Shown piece by piece: positions 23,821 through 32,582 of a stretch of 64,000 nucleotides of DNA. The notes under the pieces are model-generated. The model did no database searches, was not told where the DNA came from, and worked only from the letters and a program-made list of their open reading frames with translations. Numbering within the stretch: position 1 is the stretch's first letter; each line of letters begins with the position of its first letter. Source of the stretch: Nocardia sp. NBC_01503 (GTDB lineage Bacteria; Actinomycetota; Actinomycetes; Mycobacteriales; Mycobacteriaceae); contig NZ_CP109596.1 in NCBI RefSeq assembly GCF_036327755.1, positions 992,001-1,056,000 of the forward strand, in the 5' to 3' direction. The translations under genes and the position numbers were made by a program.

Positions 23821-26800
23821 ATGGGCGGGCCGGAGATCAGGGTACTCGGCCAACTGCGCCTCACCCTCGACGGTCGCGAGACCCCACTCGGAACACCCAT
23901 GCAGCGCGCCGTATTGGGGCGGCTCATCGTGGCTCGCGGCCAGGCCGTCGCGGCGGAGCGGCTGGTGGACGACCTATGGGCGGGAGCGCCGCCACCCAAG
24001 GCCACCTCGGTGCTGCAGGTCCATGTGCACAATCTGCGGCGACTGCTCGAACCGGACCGGCCGCGGCGTGCGCCCTCCCGATACCTCGTGTCCGAATCGT
24101 CCGGTTATGCGCTGCGAATAGCCGAGAATGCCGTGGACGCATGGCAATTCGAAGAACAGCTGCGCACCTACCAGGAACTCACCGGCAATCCCGAAACCCG
24201 GCCGCAACCCGGTGAACGCAGCGCACTGCTCGAAACCGTCCTCGGACAATGGCACGGCCCCGCATTGGAGGCCTTCGCCGATACCGAATGGGCCACCGCG
24301 GAGGCGGATCGACTCACCGACTTATGGCTCACCGCAGTGGAACTCAACGCACAGGCCAAACTCGAAGTCGGGCGTTCCGGGGAGGTGGTGATCGAACTGC
24401 GCGCACTCTTCGACGAACATCCCGGGCGTGAGGAACTGGTACGGATGCTCGCCACCGCGCAATACCAACTCGGTCAGCAATTGGAGGCGCTCACCACAAT
24501 TCGACGCTCCCGTGAATTCCTGAGCGCGGAATTCGGCGTCGATCCCGGACCTGGATTGCGGCACCTCGAGACCGCCATCCTCACCCACTCCACCGAATTG
24601 GCGGTACCCGGCGGACTGCCCGCCGTCACCGAATCCCCCGCACCCGCCGAACATTTCACCGAAACCCCCGCCGGCACCGGATACTCCGCCGAACTCTCCG
24701 ATCTGCTCACCCTCGCCGAGGTCGCCCGCACCGGCCGATTGCGCCTGGCCTGGATCTCGGGTGAGGCCGGGATGGGCAAGACGGCGCTGAGCGAAACCGT
24801 CCTGGCGGCCCTGACCGCCACCGGCTGGACCGTGGCCACCGGCAACTGCCTCGATATCGACGGTGCCCCGGCGGCCTGGCCCTGGACCGAGATCTACGGC
24901 AACTTGGAACCGACCGCGGCGGTGGCCTTTCCGTCCGGCGGCGAGCCGGATCCATTCACGCTGTCGCGGAAGCTGGCACAGGCATGTCGGCGCGCGGCGG
25001 TCTCCGCGCCGGTGGCAATCCTGCTGGAGGATGTGCACCGGGCCGATACCGCCACCCTGCAGGTGCTGCGGCAACTGATCAACTGGCTGCGGGATGAACC
25101 CGTACTGATCCTGGCGACCACGCGCCGCTCGGAGGCCGGGCGCGGGGTACGCGATACCGCTGCCGCACTGGCACAGTACGCGGCCACCCACCTGGAGTTG
25201 ACCGGGTTGGACGCGGCCGGGACACGGCAGGTGGCCGAGGCTGCGGGGCTCACGCCGATCGGCTCGGAGCTGCTCGCCCAGCTGCACGAACGCACCGGCG
25301 GTAACCCGCTCTTCGTCCGGGAGCTGGCCAAGCTACTGGCCGCGCACGGCACCCTGGAGCAGGTGCCGGAGTCCATTCGGGAGCTAATCGACAATCGCAC
25401 CGCACGGCTGCCGAACGGGGTTGCCGAAGTGCTGCAGTATATTTCGATCTGGGGCAGCGGAGTCGAACTCGGAATTCTGCGGCTGGCCACGGGGCTGCCG
25501 GAGGAGGGACTCATCGACCTGATCGCCGCCGCGGAGGCCGCCGGACTGGTCCGCAGCGCGGGTGGCGGCCGGATCCGCTTCGAACACGATCTGGTCCGCG
25601 ATGCGGTCCAGCTCGGCATCCCGCCGCTGCGCCGCAGCCGAATGCACTGGGCCGCACTGGAACTGCTGCGCGAAAACGCCGACTCCTATCCGGTACTGGC
25701 TCGCGACCCGGATATCTTGGCCCGGCATGCCATTCGCGGTGCGAGCGCCGAAACCGCCAGGGCGGCAATCACATACGTGCGCACCGCCGCTGAACGCCGA
25801 ATGGCCCGCCGCGATCGCAATGCCTCGGTACGGCTGCTGCGCGCCGCCGTGGAGTTGCACGACCTGGCGGGCGATACCGCCGATCACGCCGAGCACGACG
25901 ATCGCATAGCCCTGCTGGACACCCGCTGCGCGTTGGTCACCGCCCTCGGCTACGACAATCAACACCGCGCGGCCCGCGCCGAACGATTACGCGCCCTGGC
26001 CCTGGCCGAAGACCTCGACAATGAGCGGTTGCGCACCCGATCCCGCACCGCCGCCGCGATATTCGACGACTTCCGGTTCCGCACCCGGGCGCTCACCTGC
26101 TGGCGGGCCCCGGTCATCTGGGCGATCCGAGAATGGCGGACCCCCGACCATCGCATCCGGCGCGCCCTGTCCCGAGCCCTCGCCGCCTACGACCCGTCCG
26201 GCCCACCGACCCCGTCGACCCCGCTCGGCCCGTCGACCCTGCCAGGCCGGCCCACCCCGCTCGGCCCACTCGAACCGCTCGCTCCGCCCGACGTGTTCGC
26301 TCCGCCTCCCCTGCCCGGTCGGGCGGCCCCGGCCGGCGCGTCCGGCTCGAATCCCACCGAAAGTGCCTCCCCGCGAAGCGAAATGGACGAGGCGTCCGAT
26401 GCGGCACGAATTCGGCTGCTGGTCGCGGCGAGCTTCGAGGCGGGGTTGGAGGAGTACGACGACGAGCAGGCCATGGCGCGGCAGGCACTGGGCCTGGCGC
26501 GAACGCACGGGGATGCCGAATCACTCTGTGCGGCAATCAATGCCGTGACCTACCTGACCTTCGACTTCGGTCCCGAATTCGTGGCGCTGACCGCGGAGTT
26601 GGAGCGGGTCGCCGCACAGGCCGGGCTGGCCGAGTATCAGGCGCTGGCGCATTTCATGGCGTATCGGGCGGCGGTGGCGCACGGGGATCTGCGCGAGGCG
26701 GCCCGGCGGGTGGCGCAGGCGGTGGAGTATGCCGATGAGGGACAGTTGCAACCGCTGTTGGATCTGGTCAGCTGCTTCGCCGCCACCATGGAGCTGCTGC

Positions 26801-27366
26801 GCGGTGAGGTGGAGCCCGCCGAGCGGCTGTACGAGCAGTTCGGCAGGCGGATAACGCGTTCCGGAATCGCCAACGCCGCGGAGGCGAAGCTGTTCTGCGC
26901 ACTCGGAACCGGTTGGGCGCGTGGTGATCTGGCGGTTCTGGCGGCCCGGCTCGGGGAGATCTACACGCTGTTGCCGGGCCCCTTCGGGCAGGCGTACGCG
27001 CTGGCGCTGATCCACGCCGGGGAGCACGGACGGGCTCGGGAGATCTACGACGAGACCGCCGGGGTGCGTGAGGAGATGTATCCGGTGCTCATGTCGGCGC
27101 TGCGGGCGCGCACCGCCATCGCACTCGGCGAATCGGACGATATTCGTACGCTCTATGAATACCTTTTGCCGCATTCGGGCAGCATCATCGGCAGTGAAAC
27201 CGGTATGACCGCTTTCGGACCGCTCGATACCGTGCTCGCCGCGCTCGCCGACGCACTCGGTGATACCGATGTGGCGGCCGCGCATCGCGAGAGCGCCCGC
27301 CGGCAACTGGAGCGAATCCGAACGGAACTGCCGATAGCCGGAAATTCGCTGTTGCGCGCCGCCTGA
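23821..27366 (+). CDS. AfsR/SARP-type BTAD regulator with AAA ATPase and TPR-like C-terminus
   Basis: A 1181-residue regulator. Residues 1-95 form an OmpR-like winged helix (IRVLGQLRLTLDGRETPLG), 100-245 the bacterial transcriptional activator domain, 290-600 a STAND-type AAA module with Walker A GEAGMGKT (314-321) and Walker B ILLEDVHRAD (about 400-409), and the rest a long helical TPR-like region. Between about 790 and 845 a proline-rich tract (many P-T, P-L-G-P steps) interrupts the helical part. This layout matches large AfsR-like and LuxR-independent regulators that control secondary metabolism. No biosynthetic cluster is adjacent; the nearest genes are lsr2 and the small hypothetical gene. 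Start ATG 23821 is preceded by GAGGAGGG. Confidence 0.9.
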   Translation: MGGPEIRVLGQLRLTLDGRETPLGTPMQRAVLGRLIVARGQAVAAERLVDDLWAGAPPPKATSVLQVHVHNLRRLLEPDRPRRAPSRYLVSESSGYALRIAENAVDAWQFEEQLRTYQELTGNPETRPQPGERSALLETVLGQWHGPALEAFADTEWATAEADRLTDLWLTAVELNAQAKLEVGRSGEVVIELRALFDEHPGREELVRMLATAQYQLGQQLEALTTIRRSREFLSAEFGVDPGPGLRHLETAILTHSTELAVPGGLPAVTESPAPAEHFTETPAGTGYSAELSDLLTLAEVARTGRLRLAWISGEAGMGKTALSETVLAALTATGWTVATGNCLDIDGAPAAWPWTEIYGNLEPTAAVAFPSGGEPDPFTLSRKLAQACRRAAVSAPVAILLEDVHRADTATLQVLRQLINWLRDEPVLILATTRRSEAGRGVRDTAAALAQYAATHLELTGLDAAGTRQVAEAAGLTPIGSELLAQLHERTGGNPLFVRELAKLLAAHGTLEQVPESIRELIDNRTARLPNGVAEVLQYISIWGSGVELGILRLATGLPEEGLIDLIAAAEAAGLVRSAGGGRIRFEHDLVRDAVQLGIPPLRRSRMHWAALELLRENADSYPVLARDPDILARHAIRGASAETARAAITYVRTAAERRMARRDRNASVRLLRAAVELHDLAGDTADHAEHDDRIALLDTRCALVTALGYDNQHRAARAERLRALALAEDLDNERLRTRSRTAAAIFDDFRFRTRALTCWRAPVIWAIREWRTPDHRIRRALSRALAAYDPSGPPTPSTPLGPSTLPGRPTPLGPLEPLAPPDVFAPPPLPGRAAPAGASGSNPTESASPRSEMDEASDAARIRLLVAASFEAGLEEYDDEQAMARQALGLARTHGDAESLCAAINAVTYLTFDFGPEFVALTAELERVAAQAGLAEYQALAHFMAYRAAVAHGDLREAARRVAQAVEYADEGQLQPLLDLVSCFAATMELLRGEVEPAERLYEQFGRRITRSGIANAAEAKLFCALGTGWARGDLAVLAARLGEIYTLLPGPFGQAYALALIHAGEHGRAREIYDETAGVREEMYPVLMSALRARTAIALGESDDIRTLYEYLLPHSGSIIGSETGMTAFGPLDTVLAALADALGDTDVAAAHRESARRQLERIRTELPIAGNSLLRAA

Positions 27367-27376
27367 TAAAAGACAA

Positions 27377-27404
27377 CAGCCGGCAACCTCACGGTCACCG
27401 GCTG
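27377..27404. terminator. Bidirectional hairpin terminator between the BTAD gene and lsr2
   Basis: Arms CAGCCGG (27377-27383) and CCGGCTG (27398-27404), with an inner ACC/GGT pair, between two convergent genes. On the minus strand the hairpin is followed by TTGTCTTTT, so it best serves lsr2. Confidence 0.7.
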
Positions 27405-27443
27405 CCGCCGAATTCCCCTACGGGCAGGTGTTGATCGCCCGCT

Positions 27444-27788
27444 TTACTTCGTACGCTGGTACGCCTCGACGATCTCGGCCGGAATACGACCGCGCGAGGA
27501 GACCTGATGGCCCTGAGCGCGCGCCCATTCCCGGATCGCGGTGCTCTCCTCCCGGTCCACAGCCGGTCGGGTACGGCCGTTGGCGGCCGTAACCTTGCGC
27601 TGCTTGGAACGACCGACCTTGCGGGCCTTCTCGGTCCAGGGCTCGAGAGACTCCCGCAGCTTGCCGGCATTCTTGATCGACAGATCGATCTCGTAGTCCA
27701 TGCCGTCGATCGAGAAAAAGACTGTCTCGTCGGCCTTCGATTCGCCGTCGTAGTCGTCAACCAGAGTTACGGTGACTTTCTTCGCCAT
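27444..27788 (-). CDS. lsr2: Nucleoid-associated protein Lsr2
   Basis: A 114-residue H-NS-like xenogeneic silencer. The N-terminal dimerisation domain ([29 protein letters not shown]) and the C-terminal DNA-binding domain ([20 protein letters not shown], with the RGR minor-groove motif) are intact, and the two are joined by a basic linker. Lsr2 oligomerises on AT-rich DNA and represses horizontally acquired genes. The start at 27788 gives the canonical [10 protein letters not shown]-terminus, preceded by GAAGGGCAG. Length matches the family (112-114). Confidence 0.96.
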   Translation of the reverse strand: MAKKVTVTLVDDYDGESKADETVFFSIDGMDYEIDLSIKNAGKLRESLEPWTEKARKVGRSKQRKVTAANGRTRPAVDREESTAIREWARAQGHQVSSRGRIPAEIVEAYQRTK

Positions 27789-27922
27789 GGACTGCCCTTC
27801 CACGTAGAGGTGCCGCTATTCGCCGAAATGCTAATGCCGCGGCGAGGTAGTTTCAAACCAGGCGCGAATGGTATTCGGTGAGCTCAGACTATTCTGCTAT
27901 TACCGCGGAGACCATCCGGTCT

Positions 27923-28336
27923 TCAGCACACCCGGAAAACGGTCAAGCGCCACCCGGAACGACCGCGGACAATGCGGGCGGCAAGTGCGAAATGTCGCGT
28001 TCCCCGGTCGTATCCGGCACACACTTCCGCCGCCTTCGAATCAGTCATGATCACATCGATCCTGGTGAGCGTGGCGGCCCCGAACTCGCAGCCCGGGGCC
28101 TGTCCGTACTCGGCCAAAGTGCGCAGCGCGGCGATCACGCTCGACTCCGCGAGCGGGCGCAGTTGTACCGGCGAGCGCCGCCCGTCGAGCACCTCCAGCG
28201 CCAACCGCAGTGCCACCCCGGCGAATTGCAGCGGCGTATCGACTTCGTCACACCCCCTCGATTTCGCAGCGTGCGAAGCCTGTAATACCCGTTGTAGCGC
28301 AACGGTTCCGGTACGCCGCTCGGCCGCATTACGCAT
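27923..28336 (-). CDS. DUF6459 (Rv-type, alanine/arginine-rich) family protein
   Basis: A 137-residue small protein. The block LRLALEVLDGRRSPVQLRPL followed by VIAALRTLAEYG, and a later half with RIDVIMTDSKAAEVCAGYDR and RGRSGWRLTVFRVC at the end, match the small actinobacterial DUF6459 family as I recall it, whose best known members lie near secA. Function is unknown. It is not next to secA here. Start ATG 28336 is provisional; the frame is open to 28495 and the upstream part shows no similarity. Confidence 0.6.
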   Translation of the reverse strand: MRNAAERRTGTVALQRVLQASHAAKSRGCDEVDTPLQFAGVALRLALEVLDGRRSPVQLRPLAESSVIAALRTLAEYGQAPGCEFGAATLTRIDVIMTDSKAAEVCAGYDRGTRHFALAARIVRGRSGWRLTVFRVC

Positions 28337-28611
28337 GACGTGATTGCGACAGGACGGCGGTCTCGAGTGCGCCGTTGATTGCGCCGGAACGGGTGCGGAC
28401 GGGCGCACCCAGCGAAAACGGGTGCGGCGGCACGGGGCGATCGGCGGCTCCGAATCCGGTGCGGACAGTACGAATCCAGCCTCGAATACCATCACCCTCC
28501 CTCACCGTGGCCACCGGTTGCCCGAACGTTACCGCCAGCCTGACAGGCGGTTTCACGTTCGACCAAGGCCGCGGCGAACCTCGCGCACCGACACCCGGAG
28601 TGTCGGGCTGG

Positions 28612-30120
28612 CTACCGAGGCAAGGCGACCGTTTCGAGCTTCTCGGTCACCGGGACCGGGCGCAGCGTCTTGCGCAGATCCGTGCGCAGCGTGGTCGCCG
28701 AATCCAGCAGATAGTTCTGCCGCACCTGCCACGGATGCCGATCACCCTGACGCGGGAACTCCGCGATCGAGCGCTGCACATAGCCCGACGCCAGATCCAG
28801 CAGCGGTCGCTCACCGAGGGTGCGCTCGGGCCGCGGGACGACCGCCGAATAGCCGTTGCGGTCCATATAACCGAGCACCTTGCACACCAGTCGCGAGGTC
28901 AGGTCGGCGCGCAGGGTCCACGAGGCATTGGTGTACCCGATGCAGACCGCGAAATTCGGGACGCCGGTCATCATGGTGCCCTGCCAGACGAACTGCTCGG
29001 ACAGATCCACCGGTGTGCCGTCCACGGTCAGCCCGATACCACCGAAGGCCAGCAGCTGCAATCCGGTCGCGGTAATGACGACATCGGCCTCCAGCACCCG
29101 GCCGGACTTCAGCCGAATACCTTCGGGCACAAAGGTTTCGATGTGATCGGTGACCACCTCTGCCTTACCCTTGCGCATCGCCTTGAAGAAGTCGGCGTCC
29201 GGCACCGCGCAGAGTCGCTGATCCCACGGGTTGTAGTCGGGCGTGAAATGTTCGGCGACCAGACTCTCATCCTTGAGGATGCGGCTGGTCAGGCCGGTCA
29301 GCATCTTGCGCGCGGCCTCGGGCCGACGGCGGCAGTACTGGTAGAAGCCGACATTGAACAGAATGTTCTTGGTGCGGATCACCCGGTGCGCCAACTCCGG
29401 CGGCAGCAGTTCGCGCAGTCGATCGGCGATCTTGTCCCGGCCGGGGACCGCGGAGATCCAGGTGGGGCTGCGCTGCAGCATGGTGACCCGCTCGGCCTGT
29501 TCGGCCATGGCGGGCACCAGTGTCACCGCGGTCGCGCCACTGCCGATGACCACGACCTTCTTACCCGTGTAATCCAGGTCCTCCGGCCAGAATTGGGGAT
29601 GTACGACGGTTCCGGTGAAGTCGCCGATGCCGGGGAATTCGGGTTCGTAACCGTGGTCGTAGTTGTAGTAGCCCGCGCAGGAGTAGAGGAATCCACAGGT
29701 GAGGGCGCGCTGCTCGACCGTGTCGCCGGTACGCGCCTCGAGCGTCAGCCGCCACTGCGATGCGGCGCTGTCCCATTCCGCCGCAACGACTTTGGTGCCG
29801 AAGCGAATGTGCTTGTCGATACCGTTCTCGGCGGCCGTCTCCTCGATGTACCGCAGGATGGACGGTCCGTCGGCAATGGATTTGGCATCGCGCCAGGGCT
29901 TGAACGGATAGCCGAGGGTGAACATATCGCTATCCGAGCGCACGCCGGGATAGCGGAACAGATCCCAGGTGCCGCCCAGGGCCGCGCGGGATTCGAGGAT
30001 GGCGTAGCTGCGGCCGGGATGTTCGGCCCGCAATCGATACGCCGCGCCGATACCGGAGAGTCCGGCTCCGACGATCACGACGTCTAGGTGCTCGACAGGG
30101 CTGGAGGTCGCGGCGCTCAT
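28612..30120 (-). CDS. Flavin-containing Baeyer-Villiger monooxygenase (MymA/EthA-like)
   Basis: A 502-residue class B flavoprotein monooxygenase that inserts oxygen into ketones or oxidises sulfur and nitrogen groups using NADPH and oxygen. It has the FAD Rossmann motif VIVGAGLSGIGAAYRL (15-30), the Baeyer-Villiger fingerprint FTGTVVHPQFWP (168-179) and the NADPH motif VVVIGSGATAVTL (189-201). M. tuberculosis EthA and MymA have the same size. Divergent from an AraC-family regulator 70 bp away, it matches the virS-mymA arrangement rather than ethA-ethR, where the regulator is TetR type. GGAGG lies two bases before the ATG, unusually close. Substrate unknown. Confidence 0.87.
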   Translation of the reverse strand: MSAATSSPVEHLDVVIVGAGLSGIGAAYRLRAEHPGRSYAILESRAALGGTWDLFRYPGVRSDSDMFTLGYPFKPWRDAKSIADGPSILRYIEETAAENGIDKHIRFGTKVVAAEWDSAASQWRLTLEARTGDTVEQRALTCGFLYSCAGYYNYDHGYEPEFPGIGDFTGTVVHPQFWPEDLDYTGKKVVVIGSGATAVTLVPAMAEQAERVTMLQRSPTWISAVPGRDKIADRLRELLPPELAHRVIRTKNILFNVGFYQYCRRRPEAARKMLTGLTSRILKDESLVAEHFTPDYNPWDQRLCAVPDADFFKAMRKGKAEVVTDHIETFVPEGIRLKSGRVLEADVVITATGLQLLAFGGIGLTVDGTPVDLSEQFVWQGTMMTGVPNFAVCIGYTNASWTLRADLTSRLVCKVLGYMDRNGYSAVVPRPERTLGERPLLDLASGYVQRSIAEFPRQGDRHPWQVRQNYLLDSATTLRTDLRKTLRPVPVTEKLETVALPR

Positions 30121-30190
30121 AACCTCCAGTCTGCGTCGGGTGGGCACGGCCTTCTTGACTCTGCGCGACAAGTATTTGATTCTGGACGAC

Positions 30191-31201
30191 ATGTCGGTCA
30201 TTCGATCCGCCGGATTGCGCGGGTTCCGGGCCACCGTCGCCGAGCTCGGCGGTGATGCCGAGGAGCTCGCCACGCTCTGCGGACTCCCCCTCGAGGCGCT
30301 CGACACCGATGATCTGCTCGTGCCCGACCAAGCGGTGGGCGCGGCCCTCGAACTCGCCGCGCATCGACTGAACTGTCCGGATCTGGGTCTGCGCATGTCA
30401 CGCCGACAGGATCTGGACATGCTCGGGCCACTCGCACTGGCCATTCGCAACTCGCCGACCCTGGCGGATGTCCTGGAGTGCACCTCGCGGTATCTGTTCG
30501 TGCACGCGCGGTCGCTGAGCCTGACCATGGGACCGGACCCGTACGGCGATCGCGGGGTGATCGCCCTGCGCTACGGCGTCACCGCGCCCGGGCTCCCGAC
30601 ACCGGTACAGGGCACCGATGTCGGATTGGCATTCGTACACCGCGCGATTCAACGGCTCGCCGAGGAGAAGTACGGCCTGCGCTCGGTGGAGCTGCCGTAT
30701 CGACCGGCCGCGCCGATTCAGGTGTACGAGGAATTCTTCGGCGCCCCAGTGCGAATCGAGCGTCCGGTTGCCCTGCTGCGAGTGCCGAGCGCGCTGGCCA
30801 ATCGGCCGCTCTCGGGTGGAGACGAGAATCTGCATCGCCTCGCCATGGCGTTTCTGGCAGAGCAATCCGGCGGGGCGTCGACGGCGCTGACCCCGCAGGT
30901 GCGCATCACCCTGCAGAAACTGCTCGGCACCGCCGCACCCGAAATCGGCGCTGTCGCACGGCTGCTCACCATTCATCCGCGCACACTGCAACGGCGGCTG
31001 GCGGCCGAGGGCACCAGCTTCGCCGCGCTACTGGACGAGGTCCGCCGCACCGAGGCACGCCGCTATCTCACCACCACCGATATGCCGATGAGTCAGGTGG
31101 CCTCACTGGTCGGGCTCTCCGAACAATCCACCTTCACCCGCTGCTGCCAGCGCTGGTGGGGCACAACACCATCCGCCGTGCGGCGCGGTAAACCGGTGTG
31201 A
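30191..31201 (+). CDS. AraC family regulator, VirS-like
   Basis: A 336-residue transcription factor with an N-terminal Arabinose_bd-type effector domain (GLRGFRATVAELGGDAEELA to about 190) and a C-terminal AraC double helix-turn-helix (IHPRTLQRRLAAEGTSFAAL, then MSQVASLVGLSEQSTFTRCC), as in VirS of M. tuberculosis and OruR. VirS activates the divergent mymA operon. The ATG at 30191 is chosen because the family begins here; a start at 30140 would run into the promoter. It should govern the divergent monooxygenase. Confidence 0.88.
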   Translation: MSVIRSAGLRGFRATVAELGGDAEELATLCGLPLEALDTDDLLVPDQAVGAALELAAHRLNCPDLGLRMSRRQDLDMLGPLALAIRNSPTLADVLECTSRYLFVHARSLSLTMGPDPYGDRGVIALRYGVTAPGLPTPVQGTDVGLAFVHRAIQRLAEEKYGLRSVELPYRPAAPIQVYEEFFGAPVRIERPVALLRVPSALANRPLSGGDENLHRLAMAFLAEQSGGASTALTPQVRITLQKLLGTAAPEIGAVARLLTIHPRTLQRRLAAEGTSFAALLDEVRRTEARRYLTTTDMPMSQVASLVGLSEQSTFTRCCQRWWGTTPSAVRRGKPV

Positions 31202-31329
31202 AGCGACTCCAGTTCGCCTGCACGCATTGGTAAATCACGCAATGTGAACCAGGCAATTCTCGCAATCAGTTTGCGATCTTGCCGCGTGTCCTGCGGGCGC
31301 GCCCGCGTCGGCGCGCGCAGGATGAAGTG

Positions 31330-31521
31330 GTGATAGCCGAATGCCCTTCCTGCGCTTGGCCCTCCCCCACGCCCGTCTCCTCGCACCGCTCGGTGCAGTA
31401 CCTACGGTGCGTCTGCGGACAGTGGATGATCGCCGTACACGGGAAGGTGGTGGGCTCGGCCGGCGGCAGTAACTTCAGCCGGACCGATCCACTCACCCAG
31501 ATTGTCGGCCTACGGGATTGA
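31330..31521 (+). CDS. Small zinc-ribbon-like protein
   Basis: A 63-residue protein beginning VIAECPSCAWPSP, with Cys5, Cys8, then Cys27 and Cys29 in RCVCGQW, and His19 between. The CxxC and CxC pairs suggest a single zinc-ribbon or knuckle. The final 20 residues are polar. It lies in a 365-bp gap after the AraC gene, on the same strand. Start GTG 31330 has only a weak upstream GGATG; another start at 31279 is possible but would add an arginine-rich stretch. Function unknown; RNA or DNA binding is possible. Confidence 0.5.
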   Translation: MIAECPSCAWPSPTPVSSHRSVQYLRCVCGQWMIAVHGKVVGSAGGSNFSRTDPLTQIVGLRD

Positions 31522-31566
31522 CCCCCGCCGCAGCGGAGCCCGCACCCGTGCGGTGATCGCGCGGGC

Positions 31567-32376
31567 TCAGCTGCGTGCGGGTACGAAGACGCGCACGGCC
31601 TCGATCCGCGCGCCACGCTCGGTGAAGTCGAGCTGCGCGATACCGCGCCCGTCACGGGTCTCCACCGAGACGGTGACGGTGCGGCCCGCCGCGATGGGCT
31701 TGCTCCAGCGCAAACCCTTCGCACGAACGATGAAGTCCTCCAGCGACATTCGCTCGTCCTCGGCCCAGGACAGCCGGGGCACCGGAGCCAGCGCCGCGTG
31801 TGCGCCCGCCGATTCACCGCGGCCCGCCGCGTCCAGCAGTCGTCCGGCCGCCTGCTTACCGGCAGGGCCGACGCTACGCATACCCTTCATGAAACCCATT
31901 GCGCCGCCGATACCCTGGTTGCCGAGCAGCTGCGGGCCGAGTTTCGCGCCCGCCAGCAGGCCCTGCGCACCCGAACCCATGAGCTGGGCGATCATCCCGG
32001 GCAGCTCCCAATGCGCGCGCAGCGCTTGGACTTTCAGCTCACCGTCGACCTCGGAGAGGTCGTAACGCAGATGCATGGGCACGTGCAGGGTGACACCGGT
32101 CGACATGGTGGTGGCAATACTGAGATCGCGGAAGACCGTCATACCGGAGACCACATCGTGCTCGACATCGAAGGCGATGCCATTGGGCGCGATGAAGGTC
32201 TCGTAGAAGCGCTCGATGGCGGCGCGGCCGATATGCGGGCGCGAACCGACCGGGTCCTCCACGCTGGCGGAGTCGGCGAAGAGGCCGACCCAGGCGGCGC
32301 GGTCGTGCGCCGCCACCGCCCGCGGGGAGGCTTCGACGGTCGCCAGCAGTTCGGCGGCGGTGGGATTCGCGGGCAC
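31567..32376 (-). CDS. NTF2-like / SnoaL-like protein (ketosteroid isomerase-like fold)
   Basis: A 269-residue protein. Residues 5-130 form an NTF2-like fold (DRAAWVGLFADSASVEDPVG, IGRAAIERFYETFIAP), as in limonene epoxide hydrolase and ketosteroid isomerase relatives. A low-complexity Gly/Ala hinge (about 140-185) joins a second block (about 190-269, VRAKGLRWSKPIAAGRTVTV). The GTG at 32376 follows TGGAGG by five bases. It is separated from the lipase gene upstream by 206 bp. Such proteins often accompany steroid or lipid catabolism genes, in keeping with the mce operon next door; the role is inferred. Confidence 0.7.
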   Translation of the reverse strand: MPANPTAAELLATVEASPRAVAAHDRAAWVGLFADSASVEDPVGSRPHIGRAAIERFYETFIAPNGIAFDVEHDVVSGMTVFRDLSIATTMSTGVTLHVPMHLRYDLSEVDGELKVQALRAHWELPGMIAQLMGSGAQGLLAGAKLGPQLLGNQGIGGAMGFMKGMRSVGPAGKQAAGRLLDAAGRGESAGAHAALAPVPRLSWAEDERMSLEDFIVRAKGLRWSKPIAAGRTVTVSVETRDGRGIAQLDFTERGARIEAVRVFVPARS

Positions 32377-32582
32377 GGTTCCTCCAGGTGATGAGTAGCG
32401 CGCGCGATGATACCGGCCGCCCCGGTTGCCCGTCACGGGAACACCGGTCGGCTACAGCCCCGCCACCCGGGGCAGCAGCTGCTCGGCGACCTGTTCGGTG
32501 TAGGCGAGCGTAGGGGCGATCGACTCCGGAGCCGCCGGAGTCGAGAAATTCCAGTGGTGCGGGCCCAGTGCCACGGGCCCTA

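Noticed and set aside
26133..26738. Plus-strand Pro/Arg-rich frame inside the BTAD gene
   Set aside because: It is the shifted reading of the proline-rich tract of the regulator.
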